Below, one piece after another: positions 45,566-55,889 of a stretch of DNA of 64,000 nt. The stretch is from Pantoea sp. Ep11b (GTDB lineage Bacteria > Pseudomonadota > Gammaproteobacteria > Enterobacterales > Enterobacteriaceae). The notes below the pieces were generated by a model, which was not told the origin of the DNA, made no database searches, and saw nothing but the letters and a program-made list of their open reading frames with translations. The DNA lies in the NCBI RefSeq assembly GCF_040783975.1, contig NZ_CP160631.1:1612001-1676000 (forward strand), read 5' to 3'. The translations under genes and the position numbers were made by a program. Numbering within the stretch: position 1 is the stretch's first letter; every line of letters begins with the position of its first letter.

Positions 45566-46570
45566 TTAGCGCTGCTGCAGGAAAGCCTTCCAGTGGGCGA
45601 CAACCTGCGTCAGCGCCGCCCGGTCCACATCCAGATGAGTGACCAGCCGGGTGCGGGTGCCGACACTGATTAACACGCCGTGCGCTTTCATCCAGTCACC
45701 CAGGGCGCTGACCTGATCTTCCGGCACCGCTACAAACAGCATGTTGGTCTGCTGATCGATGACGCTGACACCCAGCGCCTGCAACTGCTCGCCCAGCCAG
45801 GCGGCATTGTCATGATCCTCCTGCAGACGCGCCACATTGTGCCCGAACGCGTAGAGACCGGCGGCCGCCAGGATACCCGCCTGGCGCATGCCGCCACCGG
45901 TCATTTTGCGCCAGCGACGGGCGCGCTCAATCAGCGCCGTGTCGCCACACAGCAGGGAGCCAGCCGGTGTGCCGAGCCCCTTGGAGAGACAGATGGTCAG
46001 GGTGTCGCAGTAACGCGCGATCGCCGCCAGCGTAGTCTGCTGAGCGACCACCGCGTTGAAAATGCGCGCGCCATCAATATGCAGCGCCAGCTGATGCTGG
46101 CGGGTAAAAGCCCACGCCTGCTCCAGATAGGCCAGCGGCAGGACCTTGCCGTGATGGGTGTTCTCCAGGCTCAGCAGACGGGTGCGGGCAAAGTGAATAT
46201 CGTCCGGCTTGATGGCAGCCGCCACCACGTCGAGCGGCAGTGTGCCATCCTCTGCGGCCAGCACAGGCTGTGGCTGAATGCTGCCCAGCACCGCCGCACC
46301 GCCCGCCTCATATTTGTAGTTGTGCGCCTGCTGGCCCACGATATATTCATCGCCCCGTTCGCAGTGACTCAGCAGCGCCACCAGGTTGGCCTGGGTGCCG
46401 GTCGGAAAAAACAGCGCGGCAGCTTTGCCGCTCAGTCGTGCCGCTTCCGCCTCCAGCGCATTCACGGTAGGGTCGTCACGATAGACGTCATCACCGGTTT
46501 CGGCAGACATCATGGCGCTTAACATGGCGGCGCTGGGCCGGGTCACGGTATCACTGCGTAAATCGATCAC
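45566..46570 (-). CDS. ltaE: Low-specificity L-threonine aldolase LtaE
   Basis: A 334-residue PLP enzyme that splits L-threonine and allo-threonine to glycine and acetaldehyde. MIDLRSDTVTRPS, DPTVNALE, FFPTGTQANLVALLSHCERG, LHIDGARIFNA, and the PLP lysine in CLSKGLGTPAGSLLCG. It follows poxB on the same strand, after the poxB terminator. Confidence 0.96.
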   Translation of the reverse strand: MIDLRSDTVTRPSAAMLSAMMSAETGDDVYRDDPTVNALEAEAARLSGKAAALFFPTGTQANLVALLSHCERGDEYIVGQQAHNYKYEAGGAAVLGSIQPQPVLAAEDGTLPLDVVAAAIKPDDIHFARTRLLSLENTHHGKVLPLAYLEQAWAFTRQHQLALHIDGARIFNAVVAQQTTLAAIARYCDTLTICLSKGLGTPAGSLLCGDTALIERARRWRKMTGGGMRQAGILAAAGLYAFGHNVARLQEDHDNAAWLGEQLQALGVSVIDQQTNMLFVAVPEDQVSALGDWMKAHGVLISVGTRTRLVTHLDVDRAALTQVVAHWKAFLQQR

Positions 46571-46592
46571 CTTATGCTCCTGAACGTGGCGG

Positions 46593-46618
46593 AAAAAAAG
46601 GCGGGCCTCGCGCCCGCC
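46593..46618 (-). terminator. Terminator of poxB
   Basis: Minus strand: GGCGGGC / GCCCGCC stem (46600-46618) followed by T7, 17 bases after the poxB stop. Confidence 0.9.
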
Positions 46619-46635
46619 CTGATGGCCTCTCTGTT

Positions 46636-48357
46636 TTACCGCAGCCAGTTGGTTTTCGCCAGTTCTACCACCTCGTCGCCACGGCCATTCATAATGGCGC
46701 GCAGCATATAGAGGCTGAAGCCTTTGGCCTGCTCCAGCTTGATCTGCGGCGGCATCGCCAGCTCCTCTTTGGCGGTGATGACATCCACCAGCACCGGGCC
46801 GTCATGGGCAAAGGCCTCTTCCAGCGCGCCGTTGAGATCCGACGCTTTCTCCACGCGGATCCCCCGGATGCCACAGGCCCTGGCGATAGCGGCGAAATCG
46901 GGATTACTTAGCTCCGTGCCGTCGGTCAGATAGCCGCCCGCCTTCATCTCCATCGCCACGAAGCCCAGCACGCTGTTGTTGAAGATCACGATCTTCACCG
47001 GCATGTTCAGCTGCGCCAGCGAGATAAAATCGCCCATCAGCATACTGAAGCCGCCGTCGCCGCACAGCGCGACGACCTGACGATCGCGATCGATCGACTG
47101 CGCCCCCAGCGCCTGCGGCATCGCATTCGCCATCGAGCCGTGGTTAAACGAACCCAGCAGGCGGCGTCTGCCGTTCATCTTCAGATAGCGCGCCGCCCAG
47201 ACGGTCGGGGTGCCGACGTCGCAGGTAAAAATGGCGTCGTCGCTGGCGTAGTGGCTGATCTGCTGGGCCAGATATTGCGGATGGATCGCCTGCTTATCGT
47301 TGGGCTGCGCCAGCTCGTCCAGACTTTTACGCGCCTCGCCGTAGTGCTTCACCGCGCTGTCGAGATGGCGGCTGTCGCTTTTCGGCGTCAGCTGAGGGAG
47401 CAGCGCCTGCAGCGTGCTTTTCACATCGCCGACATAGGCCTGGTCGACGTGACAGTGCGACCCCAGGCTGCCAGGGTTGATGTCGATCTGGATAATCCGC
47501 GCCTTTTCCGGATAGAAGGCGCGATAGGGAAACTGGGTGCCCAGCAGCACCAGCGTGCTGGCGTTCATCATGGCGTGAAAGCCGGATGAGAAGCCGATCA
47601 GGCCGGTCATGCCCACATCATAGGGGTTGTCATATTCGATATGCTCTTTCCCGCGCAGCGCATGAACGATCGGTGCCTGCAGCGCCTCAGCCAGCGCGAC
47701 GACTTCCTGATGCGCTCCGGCACAGCCACTGCCGCACAGGAGAGTAATCTCTGAGGCTTCGTTCAGCGTCTTGGCCAGCTGCGCCAGTTCGGCGGGCTGG
47801 GGCAGGACCTGCGGCAACTGCGGCGGATACCACTCCGCGCGGGCGCTTTCCGGCGCCAGCTGCAGGGCGATATCCCCTGGCAGTACCACCACCGAGACCC
47901 CGCGATTCAGGATCGCCTTTCGCATCGCGATACCCAGCACCTGCGGTAGCTGCTCCGGGTTCGACACCAGTTCACAGTAGTGGCTGCACTCACGGAACAG
48001 CTCCTGAGGATGCGTTTCCTGGAAATAGCCGCTGCCGATCTCGCTGGAGGGGATGTGTGCCGCGATTGCCAGGACCGGCACGCGATTGCGGTGGCAGTCG
48101 AACAAACCGTTGATCAGATGCAGGTTACCCGGCCCGCAGGATCCGGCACAGACCGCCAGTTCTCCGCTGATATGCGCTTCCGCACCGGCCGCAAAGGCGG
48201 CGACCTCTTCATGACGCGTAGGCATCCATTCGATGGTGCCCATGCGATTCAGGCTGTCGCTCAGGCCGTTCAGGGAGTCCCCGGTGACGCCCCAGATGCG
48301 TTTTACACCTGCGCTTTCCAGCGTTTTAGCGACCAGTGCCGCTACGGTTTGTTTCAT
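46636..48357 (-). CDS. poxB: Pyruvate:ubiquinone oxidoreductase PoxB
   Basis: A 573-residue ThDP- and FAD-dependent peripheral membrane enzyme converting pyruvate to acetate and CO2 while reducing ubiquinone. [20 protein letters not shown] with the catalytic Glu in [15 protein letters not shown], the FAD domain in the middle, and the ThDP motif [20 protein letters not shown] ... NNSVLG. The C-terminal lipid-binding tail follows [20 protein letters not shown]. The start at 48357 has AAGGAGAA. Confidence 0.97.
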   Translation of the reverse strand: MKQTVAALVAKTLESAGVKRIWGVTGDSLNGLSDSLNRMGTIEWMPTRHEEVAAFAAGAEAHISGELAVCAGSCGPGNLHLINGLFDCHRNRVPVLAIAAHIPSSEIGSGYFQETHPQELFRECSHYCELVSNPEQLPQVLGIAMRKAILNRGVSVVVLPGDIALQLAPESARAEWYPPQLPQVLPQPAELAQLAKTLNEASEITLLCGSGCAGAHQEVVALAEALQAPIVHALRGKEHIEYDNPYDVGMTGLIGFSSGFHAMMNASTLVLLGTQFPYRAFYPEKARIIQIDINPGSLGSHCHVDQAYVGDVKSTLQALLPQLTPKSDSRHLDSAVKHYGEARKSLDELAQPNDKQAIHPQYLAQQISHYASDDAIFTCDVGTPTVWAARYLKMNGRRRLLGSFNHGSMANAMPQALGAQSIDRDRQVVALCGDGGFSMLMGDFISLAQLNMPVKIVIFNNSVLGFVAMEMKAGGYLTDGTELSNPDFAAIARACGIRGIRVEKASDLNGALEEAFAHDGPVLVDVITAKEELAMPPQIKLEQAKGFSLYMLRAIMNGRGDEVVELAKTNWLR

Positions 48358-48594
48358 GCGCTTCTCCTTTATCGATCCGTCCGGCAACGTGACGTGACCA
48401 GAACTGAAAAAAGAAGCGTAGACGACACGGCAGAAAAGCAGGCGTGAAAAAATGCGCTGGCAGGGCTGGCCGGATAACCGCAGGCGCTACTGGCAATCAG
48501 CCGCCGGACGCCAGAAGAAAGCGGAGCGGCTGATCCCGACCGCCCGATGACGCCCCCGGGTTTAAGGAGCGTCCGTAGCGGGGCTGGCTTGCGG

Positions 48595-49494
48595 TCAGGC
48601 GGAGAAGAGAGCGATAAGAATCGGCGCCAGCAGGCTCATCACAAAGCCATGCACGATGGCGGCCGGGACAATCTCATTGCCGCCCGCCCGCTGCAGCACC
48701 GGCAGGGTAAAGTCCATGGAGGTGGCACCGCACAGGCCCAGCGCGCTGGAGCGATGACGGCCAATCAGCGCCGGAATCAGCATGATCGCCACCAGCTCCC
48801 GAATCAGATCGTTAAAGAAAGCGGCGCTGCCGGTGACCGGGCCAAAGGCTTCGGTCATCAGGATCCCGGAGAGCGAGTACCAGCCAAAGCCGCTGGATAA
48901 GGCCAGCCCGGTTTTCACCGGCATCCCCAGTAGCAGCGCCGCGATCACGCCGCCGATAAGCGCACTGACCAGCACCACGCTGGCCACCAGCATACCGCGG
49001 CGATTGAGGATAATCTGGCGCAGCGTCATGCCGCTGCCGCGCAGCTGAATGCCCACCAGGAACAGCAGGAAAATCAGCGCATATTCGCTGGCCGTTGCGG
49101 CGTGATGCAGGAGGGGCCACTGGGTCAGGCCAAGCAGAAAACCGATGACCACGACGCCGCAGAGTTTCAGGGAGTCCAGCGCCATATTGAGCCGCGAGGG
49201 CAGCTTCTCCTGTCGGTGAAGATGCTGCCAGGGGACAAACTTTTCCAGACCGCGCAGCGCCAGCAGGTTGCAAAGCAGAATGCAGAAGGCCGCCACCAGC
49301 GCGGTGTGAAAGATCGCCAGCAGATTGCTGCCGAGGTTATCGAGAAACGCCAGGCTGATGCCCATAAAGAACAGGATGACATAGACCATCCAGCCCAGCA
49401 GCTGATTGACGCGGCGCAGCATCGCCGTCTGACGGAAGGGTAACAGCCAGCCCGCGATCAGGGGCAGCAGAATAATCAGAAGTCCGGAATACAT
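48595..49494 (-). CDS. lysO: L-lysine exporter LysO (YbjE)
   Basis: A 299-residue membrane protein (E. coli length) with about eight helices that exports lysine and thialysine. MYSGLLIILLPLIAGWLLPF, LGWMVYVILFFMGISLAFLD, LFLVGIQLRGSGMTLRQI, SGFGWYSLSGILMTEAFGPV and GLCGATSMDFTLPVLQRAGG are family segments. The ATG at 49494 gives the E. coli N terminus; an ATG at 49506 would add four residues. Confidence 0.95.
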   Translation of the reverse strand: MYSGLLIILLPLIAGWLLPFRQTAMLRRVNQLLGWMVYVILFFMGISLAFLDNLGSNLLAIFHTALVAAFCILLCNLLALRGLEKFVPWQHLHRQEKLPSRLNMALDSLKLCGVVVIGFLLGLTQWPLLHHAATASEYALIFLLFLVGIQLRGSGMTLRQIILNRRGMLVASVVLVSALIGGVIAALLLGMPVKTGLALSSGFGWYSLSGILMTEAFGPVTGSAAFFNDLIRELVAIMLIPALIGRHRSSALGLCGATSMDFTLPVLQRAGGNEIVPAAIVHGFVMSLLAPILIALFSA

Positions 49495-49621
49495 AGCAGA
49501 AGCCATCCGTGGAGGAAAGAGGCCACACGCTAGCGAAAAAGCGTAACGGAGTAAACCCCGTTACTGCTTGACCGGCTGGCTGACGGCAACCATGCTCTTT
49601 ATAACCGGAGGAAGGACGCCT

Positions 49622-51259
49622 ATGATTCTGGAACATATCGACATTCGCGGTTTCCGCGGCATCAATAAGCTCTCACTGCCCCTGACCCGGACCAACCTGC
49701 TGATTGGTGAAAACGCCTGGGGGAAATCCAGCCTGCTGGATGCCCTGAGCCTGCTGCTTTCGCCCCATGAACCGGCCTACATCTTTACTCAGGGCGACTT
49801 TCACTTCACACCGGGCGACGTCACCGACGCCATGCGCCGCCTGTCGGTGGTGTTTCACTACCGGGACGATGGCCGCGATCCCGACGCGATCTTCTCCCCC
49901 TTCTGGCAGCAGGATGCGCAGGGCCAGCGCTGGCTCTGTTACAGCGTCAGTGCGACCTGGCGGGAGAGCGGCATCGAATCCCGTCGCCGTTTCGTGGACG
50001 TGAAGGGTCAGCGCTTACCGGAGCAGAACTGCGCGGCGGCGATTGCGCTGTTGCTGAAGCGCTATCCGGTGCTGCGTCTGCGCGACGCCCGCTTCAGTAA
50101 ACGGACGCGGAATCGTGCGCCTGTCACCGCCGCCCATCCCGAGTTGCTGGCGGGCATGGAGCGTCTGGCGCGTGACCTGGAGCGCCATCCGCAACAGCTC
50201 AGCGATGAGGTGCTGCGGCAGGGGCTGAAAACCATGCAGCAGCTGATGCAGCACTACTTTCTGGTGCAGTCGCCGGAGGCCGTTAACGCGCCGCGCGACC
50301 GGGAATCGCACACGCGCGATGGCATGCACGGCTGGCGGGCGCTGGATCATCTGAATCAGCTGATTGCCGGCACCGATTCCCGCAGCCGTCAGCTGATCCT
50401 GCTGCAGATGTTTACCCTGTTGATAGCGGCGCGGGGCGAGGTGCCGCTGGCCGCCGATGCCCGGCCGCTGCTGCTGATTGAAGATCCGGAAACCCGGCTG
50501 CATCCGATTATGCTGTCAGTTGCCTGGAACCTGCTGAGGCTGTTACCCCTGCAGAAAATCGCCACTACCAATTCCGCCGAACTGCTGTCGCAGGTGCCGG
50601 TGGAGCACGTCTGCCGGCTGGTGCGCGGTCCGTCGCGCGTCGCGGCCTGGCGCATCGGCCCGGAAGGGCTGAGTGCAGAGGAGAGCCGTCGCATCGGCTT
50701 TCATATCCGGGTCAACCGGCCAGCCGCGCTTTTTGCCCGCTGCTGGTTGCTGGTCGAGGGCGAAACCGAGGTCTGGATCATGCATGAGCTGGCACAGCAG
50801 TGCGGCTACAACTTCGCCGCTGAAGGGGTGAAAGTGATCGAGTTTGCGCAGTCGGGCCTGAAGCCGCTGCTGAAATTTGCCCGGCGAATGGGCATAGCCT
50901 GGCATGTCCTGACGGATGGCGATCAGGCGGGTAATAAGTATGCCAGCACGGCGCGTGCGCAGCTGCAGCCCGGTGAGCCCGAACCCCGCTTTCTCACACA
51001 GCTGCCCGCCCTGGATATGGAGAACTTTCTTTATCACCAGGGGTTTCAGGCTGTCTATCATCAGATGGCGCACCTGCCGTTAAACGTTCCGATGAGTTCC
51101 CGGCGTATTATTACTAAAGCTATCCATCGCAGTTCGAAGCCAGAACTGGCGATCGCCGTCGCCAGCGCCGCCGCAGAACGGGGCACGCAGGCTATCCCGG
51201 CGCTGCTGCGGCAGATGTTTGATCGGGTCGTCGGGCTGGCACAGGGGCAGGCAGACTAA
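49622..51259 (+). CDS. ybjD: OLD-family ATP-dependent endonuclease YbjD
   Basis: A 545-residue protein of the OLD (overcoming lysogenisation defect) family: an SMC/RecF-like ABC ATPase followed by a TOPRIM nuclease. Walker A GENAWGKSS is at about residues 30-38, LLLIEDPETRLHPIMLSVAW is Walker B and D-loop, and the TOPRIM acidic motifs are LLVEGETEVWIM (about 394) and LTDGDQAGNKY (about 451). The C-terminal ITKAIHRSSKPELAIAVA is typical. Some OLD proteins act against phage, but this core-genome type has no established role. Divergent from lysO. Confidence 0.93.
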   Translation: MILEHIDIRGFRGINKLSLPLTRTNLLIGENAWGKSSLLDALSLLLSPHEPAYIFTQGDFHFTPGDVTDAMRRLSVVFHYRDDGRDPDAIFSPFWQQDAQGQRWLCYSVSATWRESGIESRRRFVDVKGQRLPEQNCAAAIALLLKRYPVLRLRDARFSKRTRNRAPVTAAHPELLAGMERLARDLERHPQQLSDEVLRQGLKTMQQLMQHYFLVQSPEAVNAPRDRESHTRDGMHGWRALDHLNQLIAGTDSRSRQLILLQMFTLLIAARGEVPLAADARPLLLIEDPETRLHPIMLSVAWNLLRLLPLQKIATTNSAELLSQVPVEHVCRLVRGPSRVAAWRIGPEGLSAEESRRIGFHIRVNRPAALFARCWLLVEGETEVWIMHELAQQCGYNFAAEGVKVIEFAQSGLKPLLKFARRMGIAWHVLTDGDQAGNKYASTARAQLQPGEPEPRFLTQLPALDMENFLYHQGFQAVYHQMAHLPLNVPMSSRRIITKAIHRSSKPELAIAVASAAAERGTQAIPALLRQMFDRVVGLAQGQAD

Positions 51260-51330
51260 TGTCTGGTGCACAGGAAAATGCCAGCGGCACTGGCTGGCAT
51301 TTGTGGATCGGGTTCAGCGACGGGCGGCGG

Positions 51331-51552
51331 TCAGGCGACGGCCTGTGCCTCAACCGGGACGATGAGGCTGGCGTGATTGCCTTTCGGGCCTTCATGCACA
51401 TCGAACTGAACCTGCTGGCCTGCCTTCAGCGTTCGGTAGCCCTCCATCTGAATGGTGGAGTAGTGCGCAAAAATATCTTCGCCACCGCCGACCGGACAGA
51501 TAAAGCCAAAGCCTTTGGAATTGTTGAACCATTTAACTGTGCCCGTTTCCAT
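51331..51552 (-). CDS. cspD: Cold-shock-like protein CspD
   Basis: A 73-residue OB-fold nucleic-acid binding protein that inhibits replication in stationary phase in E. coli. RNP1 is KGFGFI (residues 13-18), RNP2 DIFAHY. METGTVKWFNNSKGFGFICP and STIQMEGYRTLKAGQQVQFD match CspD rather than CspA-type proteins. The ribosome site GAGGGAAG precedes the ATG at 51552. Confidence 0.95.
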   Translation of the reverse strand: METGTVKWFNNSKGFGFICPVGGGEDIFAHYSTIQMEGYRTLKAGQQVQFDVHEGPKGNHASLIVPVEAQAVA

Positions 51553-51867
51553 GCTTTTACTTCCCTCGCAAGACATTTTATAAGTAGGTGAGGTCTTTAG
51601 CGCCGTGAGTCGCATTTGATTAAAACTCAATCAGCCTGTGCAGGTAGAATGTAGAGTAAGCGCCGCTGGCGTCAAGCAAACCACCGGGCCAGGTGGGGAA
51701 AAATTCATCAAAATTTGAGGCAGTTAACGCTATTACGAATTTTGTGATGCAGGTCGCGCAGGGAAATTTCTGAATAAATTTTCAGCAGCGATCTGCCGCT
51801 TGACAGGCATGTTAAACTTGCAACATGAAGCCTCAGAAAGGCTAAAGCACAATCTCAACGGAACACT
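51553..51867. other. Divergent cspD/clpS regulatory region
   Basis: 315 bases without a gene. On the plus strand TTGACA occurs at 51800-51805 and an extended -10-like TGTTAAACT at 51810-51818, but they do not share a normal spacing. The clpS and cspD promoters must lie here. Confidence 0.45.
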
Positions 51868-52188
51868 ATGGCAAACACAAACGACTGGCTTAACTTTGAA
51901 CATCTGGCCGAAGATAAAGTACGCGAAGGATTAAAGCCACCTTCAATGTATAAAGTCATTCTGAATAATGACGATTATACACCTATGGAATTTGTTATTG
52001 ACGTTGTACAAAAGTTCTTTTCTTATGATGTTGAACGTGCAACGCAACTGATGTTGAAAGTTCACTATCACGGCAAAGCGATCTGTGGTGTATTTACTGC
52101 AGAAGTCGCGGAAACAAAAGCGGCCCAGGTGAACAACTATGCGCGGGAAAACCATCATCCGTTGCTGTGTACGCTGGAAAAAGCCTGA
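51868..52188 (+). CDS. clpS: ClpAP adaptor ClpS
   Basis: A 106-residue N-recognin that delivers N-end-rule substrates to ClpAP. A flexible N-terminal tail is followed by the core [20 protein letters not shown] with the N-degron pocket, then [20 protein letters not shown]. The last residues [10 protein letters not shown] match E. coli. It is 52 bases before clpA. Confidence 0.97.
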   Translation: MANTNDWLNFEHLAEDKVREGLKPPSMYKVILNNDDYTPMEFVIDVVQKFFSYDVERATQLMLKVHYHGKAICGVFTAEVAETKAAQVNNYARENHHPLLCTLEKA

Positions 52189-52240
52189 ACCCGTCTCCAT
52201 ATAGGAAGCTGGTAAGGGCGATAATTGGGGGAGGTGCCTA

Positions 52241-54517
52241 ATGCTCAATCAAGAACTGGAACTCAGTTTAAATATGGCTTTCGCCAGAGCGCGTGAGCAC
52301 CGTCATGAGTTTATGACCGTCGAGCATCTGTTACTGGCGTTGCTCAGTAACCCGTCGGCCAGAGAGGCACTGGAAGCCTGTACGGTGGACATGGTGGCTC
52401 TGCGGCAGGAACTCGAAGCCTTCATCGAACAGACCACACCGGTGCTGCCCGCCAGCGAAGAGGAGCGCGATACCCAACCCACGCTCAGCTTCCAGCGCGT
52501 CCTGCAGCGTGCGGTTTTCCATGTCCAGTCATCCGGTCGCAGCGAAGTGTCCGGGGCAAACGTGCTGGTCGCCATCTTCAGCGAGCAGGAGTCGCAAGCG
52601 GCTTATCTGTTACGCAAACATGAAGTGAGCCGCCTTGATGTGGTGAACTTTATCTCTCACGGTACACGCAAAGATGAACCGGGCCAGGCGCCAGGCGCTG
52701 AAAATCCGGTTAACGAAGAGCAAGCAGGCGGGGAGGAGCGTATGGAAAACTTCACCACCAATCTTAATCAGCTTGCTCGCGTCGGTGGGATCGATCCACT
52801 GATTGGTCGCGATAAAGAGCTGGAACGTACCATTCAGGTCCTGTGCCGTCGTCGTAAAAATAACCCCCTGCTGGTAGGCGAATCGGGTGTGGGTAAAACC
52901 GCTATCGCAGAGGGTCTCGCCTGGCGTATCGAGCAGGGCGACGTTCCGGAAGTGATGAAAGAGTGCACCATCTACTCGCTGGATATTGGTTCCCTGCTGG
53001 CGGGCACCAAGTACCGTGGTGACTTTGAAAAACGTTTCAAAGCGCTGCTGAAGCAGCTGGAGCAGGACGAGCACAGCATCCTGTTTATCGATGAGATCCA
53101 TACTATCATCGGTGCGGGTGCGGCATCAGGCGGCCAGGTCGATGCGGCTAACCTGATCAAACCGCTGCTCTCGTCGGGCAAGATCCGGGTAATGGGCTCC
53201 ACCACCTATCAGGAGTTCAGCAACATCTTCGAAAAAGATCGTGCGCTGGCCCGTCGTTTCCAGAAGATCGACATCACGGAACCTTCTGTCGAAGAGACCG
53301 TGCAGATCCTGAACGGCCTGAAAACCAAGTACGAAGCGCATCACGATGTGCGTTATACCGCGAAAGCGGTGCGCGCCGCCGTGGAGCTGGCGGTGAAGTA
53401 TATCAACGATCGTCATCTGCCCGACAAGGCGATTGACGTGATTGATGAGGCGGGTGCCCGTGCGCGCCTGATGCCAGCCAGCAAGCGTAAGAAAACCATC
53501 AACGTCTCTGACATTGAAACGGTCGTGGCGCGTATTGCCCGTATTCCGGAGCAGAGCGTGTCGGCAACCGACCGCGATACGCTGAAAAATCTGGGCGAGC
53601 GCCTGAAAATGCTGGTGTTTGGCCAGGACAACGCTATCGAGGCGCTGACCGAAGCGATCAAGATGAGCCGCGCCGGTCTGGGTCAGGATCGCAAGCCGGT
53701 CGGTTCCTTCCTGTTCGCCGGTCCGACCGGTGTGGGTAAAACGGAAGTCACCGTGCAGCTGGCGAAAGCACTGGGCATTGAGCTGCTGCGTTTCGACATG
53801 TCCGAGTACATGGAGCGTCACACCGTCAGCCGCCTGATCGGTGCGCCTCCGGGCTACGTCGGTTTTGATCAGGGCGGTCTGCTGACCGATGCCGTGATTA
53901 AGCATCCGCACGCGGTCGTGCTGCTGGATGAGATCGAGAAAGCGCATCCGGATGTCTTTAACCTGCTGCTGCAGGTGATGGATAACGGTATGCTGACCGA
54001 TAACAACGGTCGCAAAGCGGACTTCCGTAACGTGGTACTGGTCATGACCACCAACGCCGGTGTGCGCGAGACCGAACGTAAATCGATCGGCCTGATTCAT
54101 CAGGACAACAGCAGCGACGCGATGGAAGAGATCAAAAAGATCTTTACGCCAGAGTTCCGCAACCGTCTCGACAACATCATCTGGTTCAGTCACCTGTCAC
54201 CAGAGGTGATCCATCAGGTGGTCGACAAGTTTATTGTCGAACTGCAGGCGCAGCTGGATGCGAAAGGCGTATCGCTGGAAGTCAGCGACGAAGCGCGCGA
54301 CTGGCTGGCTGAGAAGGGCTATGACAAAGCGATGGGCGCCCGTCCGATGGCACGCACCGTTCAGGACAGCCTGAAAAAACCGTTAGCCAACGAACTGCTG
54401 TTTGGTTCACTGGTGGATGGTGGCTCAGTGTCAGTGGCGCTGGATCGTGAGAAGGGTGAACTGACCTATCACTTCCTGAGCGCAGAAAAACGTAAAACGG
54501 AAGGCACGGTGCACTAA
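52241..54517 (+). CDS. clpA: ClpAP unfoldase subunit ClpA
   Basis: A 758-residue (E. coli length) Hsp100 AAA+ unfoldase of the ClpAP protease. N-terminal ClpS-binding domain (1-143), D1 with GESGVGKT (about 214-221) and [11 protein letters not shown]2 with GPTGVGKT (about 495) and the ClpP-contact IGL loop (KSIGLIHQD). The tail has [20 protein letters not shown]. The ribosome site is GGGGAGG. Confidence 0.98.
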   Translation: MLNQELELSLNMAFARAREHRHEFMTVEHLLLALLSNPSAREALEACTVDMVALRQELEAFIEQTTPVLPASEEERDTQPTLSFQRVLQRAVFHVQSSGRSEVSGANVLVAIFSEQESQAAYLLRKHEVSRLDVVNFISHGTRKDEPGQAPGAENPVNEEQAGGEERMENFTTNLNQLARVGGIDPLIGRDKELERTIQVLCRRRKNNPLLVGESGVGKTAIAEGLAWRIEQGDVPEVMKECTIYSLDIGSLLAGTKYRGDFEKRFKALLKQLEQDEHSILFIDEIHTIIGAGAASGGQVDAANLIKPLLSSGKIRVMGSTTYQEFSNIFEKDRALARRFQKIDITEPSVEETVQILNGLKTKYEAHHDVRYTAKAVRAAVELAVKYINDRHLPDKAIDVIDEAGARARLMPASKRKKTINVSDIETVVARIARIPEQSVSATDRDTLKNLGERLKMLVFGQDNAIEALTEAIKMSRAGLGQDRKPVGSFLFAGPTGVGKTEVTVQLAKALGIELLRFDMSEYMERHTVSRLIGAPPGYVGFDQGGLLTDAVIKHPHAVVLLDEIEKAHPDVFNLLLQVMDNGMLTDNNGRKADFRNVVLVMTTNAGVRETERKSIGLIHQDNSSDAMEEIKKIFTPEFRNRLDNIIWFSHLSPEVIHQVVDKFIVELQAQLDAKGVSLEVSDEARDWLAEKGYDKAMGARPMARTVQDSLKKPLANELLFGSLVDGGSVSVALDREKGELTYHFLSAEKRKTEGTVH

Positions 54518-54534
54518 GCCCCGCTGCAGAGATG

Positions 54535-54568
54535 AAAAAGGCCGGATGATTATCCGGCCTTTTTTTTC
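54535..54568. terminator. Bidirectional terminator between clpA and infA
   Basis: AAGGCCGGAT-GATT-ATCCGGCCTT with T8 on the plus strand and T5 on the minus strand. Confidence 0.94.
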
Positions 54569-54602
54569 GCTGCATAACGCAAGGCGATGAGATCACTGCA
54601 AA

Positions 54603-55163
<561 letters not shown>

Positions 55164-55856
55164 CTAAAAAAGGGTTTGTGTCTGCCAGCAGCCTTCGCTG
55201 ACCGGCTGGCTCGCAAGGCGTTGTACATACTGCAGATAGTCAGCCCGCGGGATCTCCTGCGCGCCCAGCGAGGCCGTATGAGGATTGAGCACCTGGCAGT
55301 CGATCAGCTGTCCCTGGTGTCGGATAAAATGCTGACAAAAGACCCAGAGTGCGGTTTTAGAAGCATTCTGCTGACGGCTGAACATCGATTCGCCGCAGAA
55401 GATTTGTCCCAGCGCAAGGCCATACAGGCCGCCGACCAGCTGCTGCTCATCCCAGACCTCGATGGAGTGTGCGTGGCCCAGTTCATAGAGTCGTAACCAG
55501 GCGCGTTTCATCTCAAAGGTAATCCAGGTGCCTTCATCGCGACCGCTGGCACAGCCCTCAATCACGGCGGCAAACGACTGATTCATGGTGACGCGATAGG
55601 GTGATCGGCTGTGAAACCGTTTCATGCTGCGGCTGAGATGAAACTGATCAGGCAGCAGCACCGCGCGGGGATCGGGTGACCACCAGAGAATTGGATCGCC
55701 GGACGAAAACCAGGGAAAGATGCCGTGCTGATAGGCGTTAAGTAACCGGGCAGGGGAGAGATCGCCCCCCATAGCCAGCAGACCATTCGGCTCGCGCAGG
55801 GCCATTTCAGGAGGGGGGAAGTGCAGAGATTCCCGTGACAGTTGAACCAGTCTCAT
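55164..55856 (-). CDS. aat: Leucyl/phenylalanyl-tRNA-protein transferase Aat
   Basis: A 230-residue enzyme that adds Leu or Phe to proteins starting with Lys or Arg, making N-end-rule substrates for ClpS and ClpA, which are encoded nearby. [60 protein letters not shown] and [20 protein letters not shown] are family segments. Confidence 0.97.
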   Translation of the reverse strand: MRLVQLSRESLHFPPPEMALREPNGLLAMGGDLSPARLLNAYQHGIFPWFSSGDPILWWSPDPRAVLLPDQFHLSRSMKRFHSRSPYRVTMNQSFAAVIEGCASGRDEGTWITFEMKRAWLRLYELGHAHSIEVWDEQQLVGGLYGLALGQIFCGESMFSRQQNASKTALWVFCQHFIRHQGQLIDCQVLNPHTASLGAQEIPRADYLQYVQRLASQPVSEGCWQTQTLF

Positions 55857-55889
55857 TGCGTTATGTTACCCATCAGCGTTTCGCTATGA

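Noticed and set aside
53126..54193. 355-codon open frame on the minus strand
   Set aside because: Antisense to clpA; a codon-bias shadow.
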